In this document: one piece after another, positions 53,537 to 61,857 of the stretch
How positions within the stretch are numbered: position 1 is the first letter of the stretch
How the letters are laid out: each line of letters opens with the position of its first letter
Assembly (NCBI RefSeq): GCF_025506275.1
Contig: NZ_QYCP01000095.1
Location: 124,001 to 188,000, forward strand
Reading direction: 5' to 3'
DNA: 64,000 bases
DNA from: Brevibacterium permense
Lineage (GTDB): Bacteria > Actinomycetota > Actinomycetes > Actinomycetales > Brevibacteriaceae
Translations under genes and position numbers: made by a program
The notes under the pieces: model-generated
What the model was told of the DNA's origin: nothing
Seen by the model: the letters and a program-made list of their open reading frames with translations, nothing else
The model's database searches: none

Positions 53537-54487
53537 TCACTCACCCATGATCCGACCGATCTCCCCGCCGAGATCAACGGCGGTATCGATGACGGCGTTG
53601 ACCCGTGGTGGCAGGGGGTCCCGAGGCCACGTGACGAGGATGTCGATGGGCCGCGGCGGTGGGTCGATGGGGACGTAGACGACACGCTGTCCGTCCCAGG
53701 TTTCCGTCGAGACGTTGCGTCGCATGAGGAGTGTATAGCCGACCCCGCGGCCCACGAGCGACCGGCAGAGCTCGTAGTCGGCAGTGCGATGGATAACGCG
53801 TGGGGTGATGCCTTGGCTCGACATCAATTCGAGTGTGTAGGTGCGGCTGGCAACGATGTCGAGAAGGATCATCGGCTCGTCGGCGATTTCGATCAGGGCG
53901 ATTCTCTTTCGGGAGGCCAGCGGATGGTCCTCGGCGAGGACAATCATCGCTTCGGTAACGCCGAGTGACCGACGGTGGTACTCCGGCGGCATTCCGAGGT
54001 CGAAGGTGACGACGAGGTCGACTTCTGCTCGATCCGCAGCGACCAGCAGTGAAGTGAGGTCGTCGATACGGTAGTCAATGCGGATGTCAGGATAGCGCTT
54101 TTCGACCTCGACGATGAGGTGGGGCAGGGTGATCGAGGCAAGTGTGTTGGTGATGCCGATGCGGACCGGTCCGACGATCGAGTTCGCATGGTGACCCACT
54201 GAAGTCATCAGCTCGGCACCATCGGCGGCGAGGCGACGGGCGAAGGGCAGCACCGTGAGTCCGTCTGAGGTCAGTGTGGCCCCGCGCGAGCGTTGCCGGC
54301 GAAAAAGTTCGACGCCGAGAGAGCGCTCCATCGCGGTGATCGAGTCGGCGACTGCCGAGTCCGAGGCGCGGATGGACTGCGCGGCGCTGGAGAATGAGCC
54401 GGTCTCGGCCACGGCGAGGAAGCACTCGACTTGGCGGAGGGTGAAGCGCATTGGCAGGGCTGGAGGGATGGCGTCGAAGTCTGGCAT
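53537..54487 (-). CDS. LysR-family regulator of the P450 cluster
   Basis: This 316-residue LysR regulator has its helix-turn-helix near residues 15-75 (TLRQVECFLAVAETGSFSSAAQSIRASDSAVADSI), then the ligand domain. ATG 54451 (MRFTLRQ) is an alternative start. It lies between the P450 gene, which it precedes on the same strand, and the ferredoxin operon, from which it is divergent. It is therefore placed to control both halves of the electron-transfer system. Confidence 0.85.
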   Translation of the reverse strand: MPDFDAIPPALPMRFTLRQVECFLAVAETGSFSSAAQSIRASDSAVADSITAMERSLGVELFRRQRSRGATLTSDGLTVLPFARRLAADGAELMTSVGHHANSIVGPVRIGITNTLASITLPHLIVEVEKRYPDIRIDYRIDDLTSLLVAADRAEVDLVVTFDLGMPPEYHRRSLGVTEAMIVLAEDHPLASRKRIALIEIADEPMILLDIVASRTYTLELMSSQGITPRVIHRTADYELCRSLVGRGVGYTLLMRRNVSTETWDGQRVVYVPIDPPPRPIDILVTWPRDPLPPRVNAVIDTAVDLGGEIGRIMGE

Positions 54488-54557
54488 GAACCCATTATCA
54501 CGGATTCACCGAGGAAGATCATCGGATAATCCCGCTTCCATCCCGTTAGCGTTCACT

Positions 54558-54576
54558 GTCACGATGATCATGTGAC
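54558..54576 (+). promoter_or_regulatory. palindromic element before the ferredoxin gene
   Basis: ATGATCAT (54564-54571) is a perfect palindrome flanked by GTCAC (54558-54562) and GTGAC (54572-54576). The two dyads are offset by half a base pair. It is 40 bp before the ferredoxin start in the divergent LysR region and is a candidate LysR site. Confidence 0.4.
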
Positions 54577-54616
54577 GTCCGCAGAGTAGCGGCCGCAGGG
54601 ATTTGAGGAGGCATCG

Positions 54617-54937
54617 ATGCCGAGAATCGTTTACGTCCATCCGGATCAAACCGAACAAATCGTTGACATCGACGACGGTGTGAGTGTGATGCGCGCCGCT
54701 ATCGTCAACGGCGTCGACGGGATCGTCGGTGAGTGCGGAGGACAGGCTATGTGTGCAACCTGCCACGTCTTTGTGCAGACCTCGGACATCGAGCTGCCCG
54801 AGATCGGTGAGGACGAAGAAGAGATGCTCGACTGCACCGCGGAGGCGCGCCGGGACAACAGTCGCCTCGGCTGCCAGCTCGCTGGGGCGACAGCCTTCAA
54901 CAAGATCGTCGTGCATCTGCCGGAAAGCCAGGTGTGA
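54617..54937 (+). CDS. [2Fe-2S] ferredoxin (putidaredoxin/adrenodoxin type)
   Basis: This 106-residue protein carries the cluster ligands in ECGGQAMCATCHVF (C-x5-C-x2-C) and the fourth cysteine in RLGCQLAG. It is the type that passes electrons to class I P450s. AGGAGG lies 7 nt before the ATG. Its stop is one base before the ferredoxin reductase start. The partner P450 lies on the other side of the divergent LysR gene. Confidence 0.92.
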   Translation: MPRIVYVHPDQTEQIVDIDDGVSVMRAAIVNGVDGIVGECGGQAMCATCHVFVQTSDIELPEIGEDEEEMLDCTAEARRDNSRLGCQLAGATAFNKIVVHLPESQV

Positions 54938-54938
54938 G

Positions 54939-56111
54939 ATGGACTCGCGCATAGTCACCATCGGTGCAGGCCAAGCTGGACTCACTGCGTCCGTCTCGCT
55001 GCGAGAGAGCGGTTGGACCGGTCCCATCACCCTCGTCGGCGAGGAGAACCATAGTCCCTACCAGCGGCCTCCGCTTTCGAAGGGTTATCTCTCAGGCGCC
55101 GAGGGCGATGACACACTCACTCTCAAAAGCGACGCCGCCCTCGAACGCGCAGATATCGCTGTAGTCCTCGGCAAGCAGGCAATCGCGATTGACCGGCACC
55201 AGCAGCACGTTATCCTCGAAGACGGCACGACCGTGCCCTATGACTTCCTCATCTTGGCCACTGGCTCTAGCGTCCGTGAGCTCTCCATCCCGGGCAACGA
55301 TCTCGAAGGCATCCATTACGTGCGCACTGTCGGTGACGCGGACGAGCTGCGCGCGGATTTCGAGCTCGGCGGTGACACTGTGTTCATCGGCGGCGGGTTC
55401 CTCAACCTCGAGATCGCTGTACAGGCGCAGAGGGTCGGCCACGTCACTATCGCCGAAGTGGGATCCCAGATCCTCGGGCGGGTGGTGAGCCAGGAGACAG
55501 CCAATGCCCTCGCCGACCGTCACCGTGAGCAAGGGATGGAGATCCTCACCGGCGTCGAGGTGGCCGAGATCTGTGGTGAGCACGGTCGTGTGGCGGGCAT
55601 CACCCTGAAGTCCGGAGAGAACTTCCCCACGCGCCGGGTCGTCGTCTCGATCGGGTCGGTCGCGCGCACCAATCTTGCCGAGACAGCCGGGCTCGAGGTC
55701 GATCGTGGGATCCTCGTCGATAAGAACCTTAGGACGAGCGATCCGAGAATCTTCGCGATCGGAGACTGCGCGAAATACCCCAACCGTTACGCCGGCATCG
55801 ACATGCGCGTCGAATCTGTGCAGAACGCTGCCGATCACGGACGCTTCCTCGCGACAGTGCTCACCGGTGCCTGCAAGGACGGCTACTGCTCGGTGCCGTG
55901 GTTTTGGAGCACACAAGGTGACATGAAACTGCAGATCGCGGGGATATCGATGGCCAGCGACGAATCGCGAATTGTCGAGCAGACGGATACCGGCAGGCTC
56001 GTAGTCGAGCGCTACCGTGAGGGTCGTCTCGTCGCAGTTGAGACCGTCAACGCACCAGGGCCGCACATGAAAGCTCGCCACGCTCTGGCTGCGGGCATGG
56101 TTTCGGCCTGA
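54939..56111 (+). CDS. ferredoxin reductase (FAD, pyridine nucleotide-disulfide type)
   Basis: This 390-residue flavoprotein is of the putidaredoxin-reductase type. The FAD loop is IVTIGAGQAGLTAS, the second nucleotide site IGGGFLNLEIAVQA, and the late FAD contact RIFAIGDCAKYPN. The usual GGGYIGLE sequence is changed to GGGFLNLE, so nucleotide preference should be tested. It takes electrons from NAD(P)H to the ferredoxin encoded one base upstream, completing the P450 chain. Confidence 0.88.
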   Translation: MDSRIVTIGAGQAGLTASVSLRESGWTGPITLVGEENHSPYQRPPLSKGYLSGAEGDDTLTLKSDAALERADIAVVLGKQAIAIDRHQQHVILEDGTTVPYDFLILATGSSVRELSIPGNDLEGIHYVRTVGDADELRADFELGGDTVFIGGGFLNLEIAVQAQRVGHVTIAEVGSQILGRVVSQETANALADRHREQGMEILTGVEVAEICGEHGRVAGITLKSGENFPTRRVVVSIGSVARTNLAETAGLEVDRGILVDKNLRTSDPRIFAIGDCAKYPNRYAGIDMRVESVQNAADHGRFLATVLTGACKDGYCSVPWFWSTQGDMKLQIAGISMASDESRIVEQTDTGRLVVERYREGRLVAVETVNAPGPHMKARHALAAGMVSA

Positions 56112-56514
56112 GCAGAGCTTGCCCATCAATGGTCATTCGGAATGGAGCAACCAGTCTGCGACCGGAGGTCGGCTGCTTGCGAAACCAAAAAAGCTTAGCC
56201 TCTACGAATCCCAGGGCTTGACACTGTGAGAGATCCACTAGTTCCCCCTCCACGTAGAGGCCGCTGAAATTGAGTTTCGGTGAGCCGTCTAGCTGTGCGC
56301 AGGACCCGTCACCAACTCCGTCGAGTGGTAGACCATCACTGCGTTGGCTGATTGGAAATCCCGCAATGACCTTGCCAGGCGTGAGACCGTCGTCGCGGCA
56401 TAATGTTCGGAGTGCCACGCACCAGTCCGATACACACTCAACCGCTCGATTGGAAGGTTCCTTGAATCCAACGGCGAGAAATGAGCGAAGTTTCCGAAGA
56501 TCCATCAGATGCAA
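56112..56514. other. non-coding or decayed stretch after the reductase gene
   Basis: No convincing gene. A 155-codon minus-strand frame (56514-56047) begins like a LysR protein (MDLRKLRSFLAV) but then matches nothing I know and overlaps the reductase stop. GC is visibly lower than in the surrounding core, consistent with acquired or decaying DNA. Confidence 0.4.
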
Positions 56515-56780
56515 CGGGCGACGTCAACGGGTCGACGATGCCCCCGCGGGCCCCTTCAACCGACTCCTCGACGCCGAAGTTTTGTCGCCGCAGCAAGTGG
56601 CCGAGAGGACGAAGTATCGAGACAGTCTCAGTCCGGCGACGATCGCTGCCGAGATCGCTCGGGTCCAGGACCGGTTACTGGTGCGCTCACGCGAGAAGAC
56701 CGAGCACCTCTTTCTGGCGTCGTTCCCATCAGCCCGGCCGGATGTGCGCAAGGGTGTTCGGGTCAAGAACGGGAGAGTTT
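56515..56780 (+). pseudogene. C-terminal relic of a DDE (rve-type) transposase
   Basis: One plus-strand frame reads NGRRQRVDDAPAGPFNRLLD, then SPQQVAERTKYRDSLSPATI and KTEHLFLASFPSARPDVRKG. This is the C-terminal tail of integrase-core transposases of the IS481-like kind found in actinobacteria. The DDE core and both ends are missing. The relic faces a second relic of the same element on the minus strand, 1 kb away. Family name is from memory. Confidence 0.7.
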
Positions 56781-57074
56781 CGCGGGCATTCATATGTGAG
56801 GCGTCAGCACCTTTTCGCGGGCAAATTGATAGGAGGCGCTACGACGATCACCCATCGGTCGCACGTTGCAAGTAACGTCGCCGGCCGAGTCCAGGACGAA
56901 GTCCTCAACGCGCACCGAGCGCGCCCGGTTATCGTCGCTGTGAGGGCCAGGGTTTCGAAGTCGTCGCGCCGCCGCAGGACAAAGATTGGTGCATGTGCAA
57001 CAATGACGTGTGGCCCTCCCCTCGGCCCGGCGCATCGCCGCCGAATGTGTTACGAATCCATTTGAGGAGCATTC
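56781..57074. other. gap between transposase relic and FMN reductase
   Basis: No gene seen. The last 20 bp contain GAGGAG, the ribosome site of the reductase gene. Confidence 0.5.
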
Positions 57075-57665
57075 ATGGCAGAGGTCCAGTTTGCCAAGAT
57101 CGGTCTGATCATCGGGAGCACCCGTCCCGCGCGGGTCGGTCCGCAGATCGCCGAGACCATCCGTGCAGGATTCAACTCTCCGCGCACACGTCTGCAGGTC
57201 ATCGATCTGGCGGAAGTGGGCCTGCCTTTCCTCGATGAACCGCGCCAGCCGGCACTTGGCGACTACGTCCACGAGCACACCAGGGCATGGGCTACGACCA
57301 TCGACGCTCTGGACGGTGTCCTGCTGCTGACGCCACAGTACAACGGCGGGTACCCCGCATCGCTCAAGAACGCGATCGACTTCCTTTACGCCGAGTGGAA
57401 TGACAAGCCCGTCACGGTGATCAGCTATGGCGGTCACCGCAGCCGCGGCGGCAGCGGCGCGCTCCAGCAGTTGGGTGAGGTCTTGCGGGTCACCAGGTCC
57501 AATCATGTCCACCCGGACGTTTCGATCGAGCTCGATCCAAGCGACTACGGCCCGGAGGGGACGCTCGTGGATCCGGTGGCGGTAGTCGCTCCTTACACCA
57601 AAGATATTCATGCCGCCATTCACCGGCTTGCGCAGGCTTCCCGAGAACGCCCTGCTGAACACTGA
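57075..57665 (+). CDS. NADPH-dependent FMN reductase family protein
   Basis: This 196-residue flavodoxin-like reductase has the FMN phosphate loop IGSTRPARVGPQIA and the motif LLLTPQYNGGYPASLKNAIDFL, as in azoreductase/chromate-reductase-like FMN enzymes. It could supply reduced flavin or reduce quinones in the catabolic region. GAGGAG lies 7 nt before the ATG. The gene sits between two inverted relics of one transposase and may have been carried as cargo. Confidence 0.85.
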   Translation: MAEVQFAKIGLIIGSTRPARVGPQIAETIRAGFNSPRTRLQVIDLAEVGLPFLDEPRQPALGDYVHEHTRAWATTIDALDGVLLLTPQYNGGYPASLKNAIDFLYAEWNDKPVTVISYGGHRSRGGSGALQQLGEVLRVTRSNHVHPDVSIELDPSDYGPEGTLVDPVAVVAPYTKDIHAAIHRLAQASRERPAEH

Positions 57666-57779
57666 ATCGACTGCATCAGGATTGCCGATGCACGCCGAAC
57701 CTTCGAGGCGGCCGTCGATGACGGCCGTCGTTAGGTCTGGCCGGAGGCCGACCGCTTGAGGAACCGCAGGTTCGGTCTC

Positions 57780-58306
57780 GGCAGCGATCGTCGCCGGATT
57801 GAGACTGTCTCGATACGCCGTCATCTCCTTCACTTGTTTCGGGGCCAGCATCCCGGCGTCGAGGAGCATGTCGACCGGTGTCCGCGGAGCATCCTAGATA
57901 CGTTTGCGCTACCCGTTCCTCGTCGACCCTTACCCGGTCGGATTGATCGTGGCTTCAGATCATTGACCCGATCGTTGGCTAGGTGCTATCACCTGTTGAG
58001 TGCGCGTCGTTCCAGGTCAGTGTCGTAGCGGTAATCGAACCCATAGAGGCGTACAACGTGGTAGGTCTTCGACCAGGTCGTGGCCTGGTCGTTCTTCTGA
58101 TACGGCCTAAACCGGGTGAAGTAAATGCCTCGCGACCCGGCCCATTCGATGACGTACTGGTTGAGGAATTCCGATCCGTAGTCGAGGTCGAGGCCGGTGA
58201 TGGCACAGGGAAGCTCCCCTATTGCGATCTTCAGCCAGGTGAGGATGCTCGTAAGGGCGTTGGTGCGCATGGTGCGCATGGTGCGCATGGTGCGCATGGT
58301 GCGCAT
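57780..58306 (-). pseudogene. decayed DDE transposase with catalytic Glu lost
   Basis: Two minus-strand pieces belong to one transposase. 58260-57989 reads ITGLDLDYGSEFLNQ, then GIYFTRFRPYQKNDQATTWS. 57869-57780 reads LLDAGMLAPKQVKEM and AYRDSLNPATIAAE, after which similarity ends. In active relatives the motif is NDQAT-x-E-S-K with the catalytic Glu; here that position is Trp. Stops and frameshifts separate the pieces. A nine-base tandem repeat sits at its 5' break point. Confidence 0.72.
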
Positions 58307-58315
58307 GGTGCGAGT
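58262..58315 (+). repeat. 9-bp tandem repeat GGTGCGCAT x5 plus a partial copy
   Basis: Five identical head-to-tail copies of GGTGCGCAT (58262-58306) are followed by a diverged sixth (GGTGCGAGT). In the minus frame they encode repeated Met-Arg-Thr. There are no spacers, so this is a microsatellite-like array and probably variable in length between strains. Confidence 0.9.
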
Positions 58316-59012
58316 ATAGGTTCATCCGGGGCGGAAGTCGGTGAGGTCGAACGTGCGGGCGAATTCTCCGGACCCGACGGGTCCGCGTCCTCGAGAATCC
58401 CGTAGTTGCGCAGCATGTGGGCAAACACCAGGTTCCGATGGGCGCGGTCCAGCTCCCGGCCTGCTAGTTGCGAGAAGAAGTCCAGTACAGAAGTCGAGGG
58501 CACACTAGACGCGAGCATCTGGGGACGCCTGCGTGCACAGCAACAACGAGTGCGCGGCTGGTCGCCCGGCGTTAATCGTGGGATTCTTCGGCCGATGGAT
58601 ATCTCCCTTCAACGAGAGCTCATTGAAGGCCTCCCCAGAGGGCTCGACTCCGACGTACTCCAGGACGTCCTCAAGCTCGCGATCCACGATGGCGGCCGCG
58701 TCGGCGGACCGGGCACGACGATGTTCTTCACCGATCCGCATTCGCCGTAGCAGAGACCGACGACGAAGTCACAAATCGGGTGGTGCGTCGGTACTTCCCG
58801 AAAGGCACAGATCTCTCGCTGTGAGGATCAGCAAGGCTCGAAGCTGTCGCTTGCTCGCCGAACAATCGACCCTGAATATTCCTCGGGTGGAGAACGTCTC
58901 AGACGTCTTTGCCGAGGAGTCAGAATCGATTGGAACTGCTGGTGTAGCAACCACCGATTGAATTCGCCGTGCCGAAATGCAACCTCGTCGAGACGTCAGT
59001 GCTGAGCCGCTC
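58316..59012. other. 697-bp stretch with only ORF fragments
   Basis: No intact gene recognised. Two minus-strand frames look partly protein-like: about 58500-58320 (VLDFFSQLAGRELDRAHRNL) and 58741-58505 (RIGEEHRRARSADAAAIVDR). Neither has a start with a ribosome site or a family I know. They are probably debris of mobile or displaced genes. Confidence 0.4.
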
Positions 59013-60386
59013 TCAACCGATCCAGACAGTCTTGATATTGCAGAACTCCCGAATTCCGTGTGCCGACAACTCCCGACCATAACCCGACCGTTTGATTCCA
59101 CCGAAGGGCAGCTGCGGGTAAGAAGTGGTCATGCCGTTGATGAAGACTGCGCCGGCTTGCAAGTCAGCGATGAATCGACACTGCTCCGCGTCATCAGAAG
59201 TCCAGGCGTTTGAACCGAGGCCGAAGCTCGTGGCGTTGGCGACTTCAATTGCTTCGTCAATGTCTGCAACTCGGTAAAGACAGGCGACCGGGCCGAAGAC
59301 CTCCTCTGAGTAGATGCGCATGCTCTCGTCGATGTCATCAAGCACCGTCGGCGGGTAGAACCAGCCAGGCCCGCTTTGACGCTGTCCACCCAACCGGACG
59401 TTCGCTCCGCGGGCCACCGCATCGGCAACGAGCTCCTCGAGGTCTTTGCGACCCTGTTCCGTCGCTACCGGTCCCACATCAGTCTGCGGATCTTTGGGGT
59501 CGCCCACACGCAGCGCCTCCATGCGAGAAACGAAGAGGCGGGTGAAGTCCTCATAAACGTCGCGGTGGACGATGAATCGCTTTGCAGCGATGCAGGACTG
59601 TCCGTTGTTCTGAGTGCGTGAGGTGACAGCGATCTCCGCAGCTTGGTTCAGATCGGCGGATGGCATCACGACGAACGGATCGCTGCCACCAAGCTCAAGG
59701 ACGGTGTGTTTGACTTCGTCGGCACTGATGGCAGCAACAGAACGACCCGCCGGCTCGCTGCCCGTCAACGTGGCTGCCGCAACGCGCTCGTCGCGCAGAA
59801 TCGACTCGACTTGCTGTGATGAGACCAGCAGGGTCTGAAACACTCCATCGGGGATTCCCCCACGACGCAGCACGTCTTCGAGATACAGCGCCGTCTGCGG
59901 CACATTGTACGCATGCTTCAGTAGTCCGACGTTGCCGGCCATGAGAGCCGGTGCGATGAACCGCATTGCCTGCCACAGGGGAAAGTTCCAGGGCATGACG
60001 GCAAGTACGACGCCGAGCGGCTCATAGCGCGCGAACGCCCGACTGGCCCCGACGGCCGGAGCGTCTGCAGGTTCGTCGGCGAGAAATTCCGCTGCGTTGT
60101 CGGCGTAGTACCGCATGGCTCGAGCGCATTTGGCGACTTCGGCTTCAGCAGCAGCAACAGTTTTTCCCATCTCGGTCGTCATCAGCTGCGCGGTGTCGAC
60201 CGACTCCTCGTCAAGCAAGTCTGCGGCAGCGCGAACCCACCGCGCTCTCTCCGCGAAACTCGTCCTACGATAGTCTTCGACGGCGGCTGCCGCACGGGCC
60301 AGCTTGTGTTCGAGTTCGTCATCGCTCAGGTTGTCGAAAGTGCGTTCTGTCTCTCCAGTGGTTGGATTGATCGTAGCAATCGCCAT
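59013..60386 (-). CDS. succinate-semialdehyde dehydrogenase-like aldehyde dehydrogenase
   Basis: This 457-residue enzyme resembles the GabD1-type NAD(P) succinate-semialdehyde dehydrogenases. The N-terminus is MAIATINPTTGETERTFDNL, the cofactor stretch VMPWNFPLWQAMRFIAPALM, the base glutamate LELGGSDPFVV and the nucleophile NNGQSCIAAKRFI. It would feed a semialdehyde from the catabolic region into the TCA cycle. The motif TTGCACAACAC lies 24-34 bp upstream of its start and recurs before the acetyltransferase gene. Confidence 0.85.
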   Translation of the reverse strand: MAIATINPTTGETERTFDNLSDDELEHKLARAAAAVEDYRRTSFAERARWVRAAADLLDEESVDTAQLMTTEMGKTVAAAEAEVAKCARAMRYYADNAAEFLADEPADAPAVGASRAFARYEPLGVVLAVMPWNFPLWQAMRFIAPALMAGNVGLLKHAYNVPQTALYLEDVLRRGGIPDGVFQTLLVSSQQVESILRDERVAAATLTGSEPAGRSVAAISADEVKHTVLELGGSDPFVVMPSADLNQAAEIAVTSRTQNNGQSCIAAKRFIVHRDVYEDFTRLFVSRMEALRVGDPKDPQTDVGPVATEQGRKDLEELVADAVARGANVRLGGQRQSGPGWFYPPTVLDDIDESMRIYSEEVFGPVACLYRVADIDEAIEVANATSFGLGSNAWTSDDAEQCRFIADLQAGAVFINGMTTSYPQLPFGGIKRSGYGRELSAHGIREFCNIKTVWIG

Positions 60387-60409
60387 GATGTCCTCTTCCT
60401 GTTTTCATA

Positions 60410-60420
60410 GTGTTGTGCAA
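60410..60420 (-). promoter_or_regulatory. TTGCACAACAC motif upstream of the aldehyde dehydrogenase
   Basis: The 11-bp word TTGCACAACAC (minus strand) starts 34 bp before the ATG at 60386 and is identical to the word at 61274-61284. Candidate shared operator. Confidence 0.5.
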
Positions 60421-61273
60421 ATGGCGGCCAGCACTCGGCTGCGTCAGCGATGCTGGGCTCGGCTGCTGGCCCGTGCAGTCGACTACGGTGCTCAATATAC
60501 TCCCACTGTCGTACAGCAACTCATGATCAATGAAACCAAGAACTCGCCGCTGCTTGACAGAGTTGTCCGGCCCGGCGGATCACTTGGCGTGCACGACCAC
60601 CTCGGACGGGCACAGACCGGGGTCGGTGACGATGTTCGCATCAATCGCCCAGCGACTCGTTCTCGCTTCCTCGCGGTGTGCCAGGTGCCCCTACTTGACT
60701 TCGCTCTCGTTCGATCGCTGGACACCGCTATTCAACTATGGAATTGTTGATTGTGCAACAAATCGTGCAACAACCTGTGTACGAGACCCCCGACGGCTCA
60801 AGGATGATGCCGAGATAGGGCAGATTCATAAGATGCGACCGGGGTACCTGAATCCGCTAGGACGATTGTTCCGCAGAATTGCGCCTGGGTTTGGTTCTCA
60901 CGGATCGCTGGTTCCAGTAAGCAACGAGGAGGCCCAGTTGTCGTGACCGATGTCGGAGCGCAAGGCCGACGTCAATCCGTGCGAACCACAATCCGGTGTG
61001 TTCGGCGTTCGCCGATCTAGACGGAGTCCTTTGCAGTCCAGCGCTCTCATGGGCAGCGTTCGACCAAATCCTAACGATGGCGTGAACCGCGCTGCGAAGT
61101 GCGAACGCAGGAAACGTCGGGCGACGGGGTGAGCGATTCCGAGACTGATCAGTCCAAAGGGGTGTGCCGATCCAGAGGCCTGCCGGGCCCGGAAGGATCC
61201 TCCCCCACAGATTCAAGGCGGCCCTGACGACACCGAAACGCCAGCTTGTGTCGCTACCGCCGCAGCTTCCTAC
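60421..61273. other. 853-bp intergenic stretch carrying operator-like repeats
   Basis: No intact gene found on either strand. The short frames present lack ribosome sites and known motifs. The notable content is a pair of 12-bp direct repeats at 60751-60774. A regulator gene may once have been here, but I cannot identify a relic. Confidence 0.45.
60751..60774 (+). promoter_or_regulatory. 12-bp direct repeats containing TGCAACAA
   Basis: TTGTGCAACAAA (60751-60762) and TCGTGCAACAAC (60763-60774) repeat in tandem. With TTGTTG at 60744-60749 they form TTGTTG-N6-CAACAA. The reverse complement contains TTGCACAA, the same word as at 60413 and 61274. Confidence 0.5.
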
Positions 61274-61284
61274 TTGCACAACAC
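61274..61284 (+). promoter_or_regulatory. TTGCACAACAC motif upstream of the acetyltransferase
   Basis: TTGCACAACAC lies 35 bp before the ATG at 61319, at nearly the same distance as its copy before the aldehyde dehydrogenase, and in the same orientation relative to the gene. Confidence 0.5.
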
Positions 61285-61318
61285 ATCACTTCCACCGCAT
61301 CTCAAAGGAGAGAGAAGA

Positions 61319-61690
61319 ATGAGCGACACACTCAAAGATTCCCACGGGGCAGAAGTCACCGTGGACCTCGACGAGGCTGGACAGGCCTATGTCATACGAG
61401 TCGACTCCGGCCAGGTCGCCGGCCGCGCCCATTTCATTGCCGGTCCCGACGCGACAGAGCGGATCTTCTACCACACGGTCATTGACGAAGAGTTCTCCGG
61501 CAGAGGTCTGTCCTCGACCCTGGTGGCCCAGGCACTGACAGATTCCCGGCAAAAAGGAATCACAGTGGTGCCGGTCTGCCCGCTGTTCGTCAAAAAGCTC
61601 CAACAGACCGGCGACGACTATCGCTCTGAGGGCGGCCAATTCCGCAACGCCACCACAACTGACTTCGACCTAGTCAAGAGGAACGCCTGA
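61319..61690 (+). CDS. GNAT-like N-acetyltransferase (YjdJ type)
   Basis: This 123-residue protein has the short GCN5-related acetyltransferase fold of the YjdJ group. The acetyl-CoA loop is FSGRGLSSTLVAQALTDSR, and the following VVPVCPLFVKKLQQ is the other family hallmark. AAAGGAG lies 7 nt before the ATG; the open frame upstream is not coding-like. It is the first plus-strand gene of the MDR, MBL and SDR series. Substrate unknown. Confidence 0.82.
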   Translation: MSDTLKDSHGAEVTVDLDEAGQAYVIRVDSGQVAGRAHFIAGPDATERIFYHTVIDEEFSGRGLSSTLVAQALTDSRQKGITVVPVCPLFVKKLQQTGDDYRSEGGQFRNATTTDFDLVKRNA

Positions 61691-61857
61691 ATGACCGCGG
61701 ACTTCCCACCCAGCATCAGTGAAAGGGCAGCCACACTCATCTCGATCTTCACTCAGGCAGCTGCTTTAGGCCAAGGACGCGGAGCACTGCTGAGGATCGA
61801 GAGCTGAAGAAGAGCGCTGGTCGACAACAACTGGAATCAAAACTCGAGGAGTAGGAA

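Noticed and set aside
56206-56216. CGAATCCCAG match to the tRNA 3' end, possible right attachment site
   Set aside because: Only ten bases match and the following GTGGGGGGACCA is absent, so chance is likely. A true attachment repeat should extend through the CCA end.
56047-56514. 155-codon minus-strand frame starting like a LysR protein
   Set aside because: Only the first dozen residues resemble LysR, no helix-turn-helix follows, there is no ribosome site, and it overlaps the reductase gene.
58262-58315. Possible CRISPR array
   Set aside because: The nine-base units are contiguous without spacers and no cas genes are present. It is a simple tandem repeat.
58505-58741. 78-codon minus-strand frame with protein-like composition
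   Set aside because: No recognisable family, no ribosome site, and located in a debris-rich stretch. Recorded only as part of the gap.
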